From the NCBI GenBank assembly GCA_034421015.1, contig DAOUKT010000022.1:1-64000 (forward strand): 64,000 bases of DNA, in the 5' to 3' direction. Below, piece by piece: positions 63,699 to 64,000 of this stretch (the stretch's first letter is position 1; each line of letters opens with the position of its first letter). This DNA is from DAOUJW01 sp034421015 (GTDB lineage: Bacteria > Chloroflexota > Dehalococcoidia > Lucifugimonadales > UBA2985). Under the pieces are notes generated by a model. That model worked only from the letters and a program-made list of their open reading frames with translations. It ran no database searches and had not been told where the DNA came from. A program made the translations under genes and the position numbers.

Positions 63699-64000
63699 AT
63701 GCAGCGAAGGTTCTACCTGGAAGACATCCCCCTGGACGAAGCCATCGCCAGGTTCCACGGCGCGCTGGAGCAGAACGGGGGGTTGAAGCCCCTTCCGGGC
63801 GAGGGCGTCCCTCTCGACCAGGCGATGGGACGCGTGACCTCGGAGCCGGTGTGGGCCAGGATGTCCTCGCCACACTACCACTCGGCGGCGATGGACGGCG
63901 TGGCAGTGCGCGCCCACGAGACCCACGGCGCGTCCAGGACGTCGCCGCTGACACTCAAGCTGGGCGAGCAGGCGGTATGGATCGACACGGGCGACCCGAT
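63699..64000 (+). CDS. Second MoeA-family protein, 5' end (partial)
   Basis: One hundred codons before the window ends. It starts MQRRFYLEDIPLDEAIARFH and carries the MoeA N-terminal pattern (EGVPLDQAMGRVTSEPVWA, SSPHYHSAAMDGVAVRAHET). The substrate loop reads HYHSAAMDG versus FARSTMDG in the gene before it. Tandem moeA genes are common where one copy is fused to a periplasmic-binding-like C-terminal domain; whether this one is cannot be seen. The start is ATG 63699, 8 bp after the first moeA stop, so the two form an operon. Confidence 0.85.
   Translation, partial: MQRRFYLEDIPLDEAIARFHGALEQNGGLKPLPGEGVPLDQAMGRVTSEPVWARMSSPHYHSAAMDGVAVRAHETHGASRTSPLTLKLGEQAVWIDTGDP

Overview
The window is GC-rich, gene-dense bacterial chromosome. 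It combines a form II-type CO dehydrogenase-like cluster, an archaeal-type PEP carboxylase, three CaiB/BaiF CoA-transferase genes (one a double-domain fusion), T-box leaders, split-alpha transhydrogenase genes, a probable UGA-encoded selenoprotein and many short dispersed inverted repeats. From this gene content I infer an aerobic, organoheterotrophic Chloroflexota-like bacterium (Dehalococcoidia/SAR202 type). That is an inference: no rRNA or tRNA gene is present to settle it.

Layout. 1-2.1 kb: the end of an unidentified CDS, an RCC1-repeat lipoprotein cut by a nonsense codon, and coxG. 2.3-8.3 kb: coxS-L-M-D-E, a molybdenum hydroxylase with its maturation factors. 8.5-10.1 kb: an AT-richer two-gene insert with a predicted nuclease. 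10.3-19.6 kb: PEP carboxylase, an S51 peptidase, ChrA, UvrB, a methyltransferase, YebC, a PAC2 protein and a TPR protein. 19.7-21.6 kb: an AT-richer, tightly overlapping GIY-YIG-like / YaaA-like / XRE cassette. 21.6-24.5 kb: an isoleucine-type T-box with citramalate synthase, then CysM. 24.9-31.1 kb: two CoA transferases, a lone restriction-type nuclease, an AhpD-like protein, a DUF418 membrane protein and a VapBC-like pair. 31.2-36.1 kb: a small coiled-coil membrane protein, IleRS, an MBL hydrolase and a second isoleucine-type T-box. 36.1-40.3 kb: two divergent ammonium transporters, each with a nearly identical ~30-residue membrane micropeptide, plus a PII protein with no tyrosine. 40.4-44.4 kb: a second coiled-coil membrane protein, PanD and PntAB. 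44.7-49.5 kb: the probable selenoprotein (thioredoxin-NHL) and a zur-znuACB operon. 49.8-54.7 kb: a cytochrome c biogenesis operon. 54.7-64 kb: LRR and other lipoproteins, the double CoA transferase, HicAB with an extended antitoxin, an MFS carrier, a second PIN/RHH pair and two moeA-family genes.

How parts fit together. MoeA would serve the molybdenum enzyme CoxSLM. The two T-boxes share a promoter arrangement, stem I and an apparent ATC specifier, so they would tie citramalate (isoleucine) synthesis and the MBL-IleRS region to charging of tRNA-Ile. The Amt pair, PII and the micropeptides form an ammonium module. Zur with ZnuACB is a self-contained zinc uptake regulon.

Most notable: the in-frame TGA at complement(46041..46043) replacing a redox cysteine, with a hairpin 18 nt downstream; the paired Amt micropeptides; the twin Ile T-boxes; and a short inverted-repeat element family whose members share ends but not interiors.
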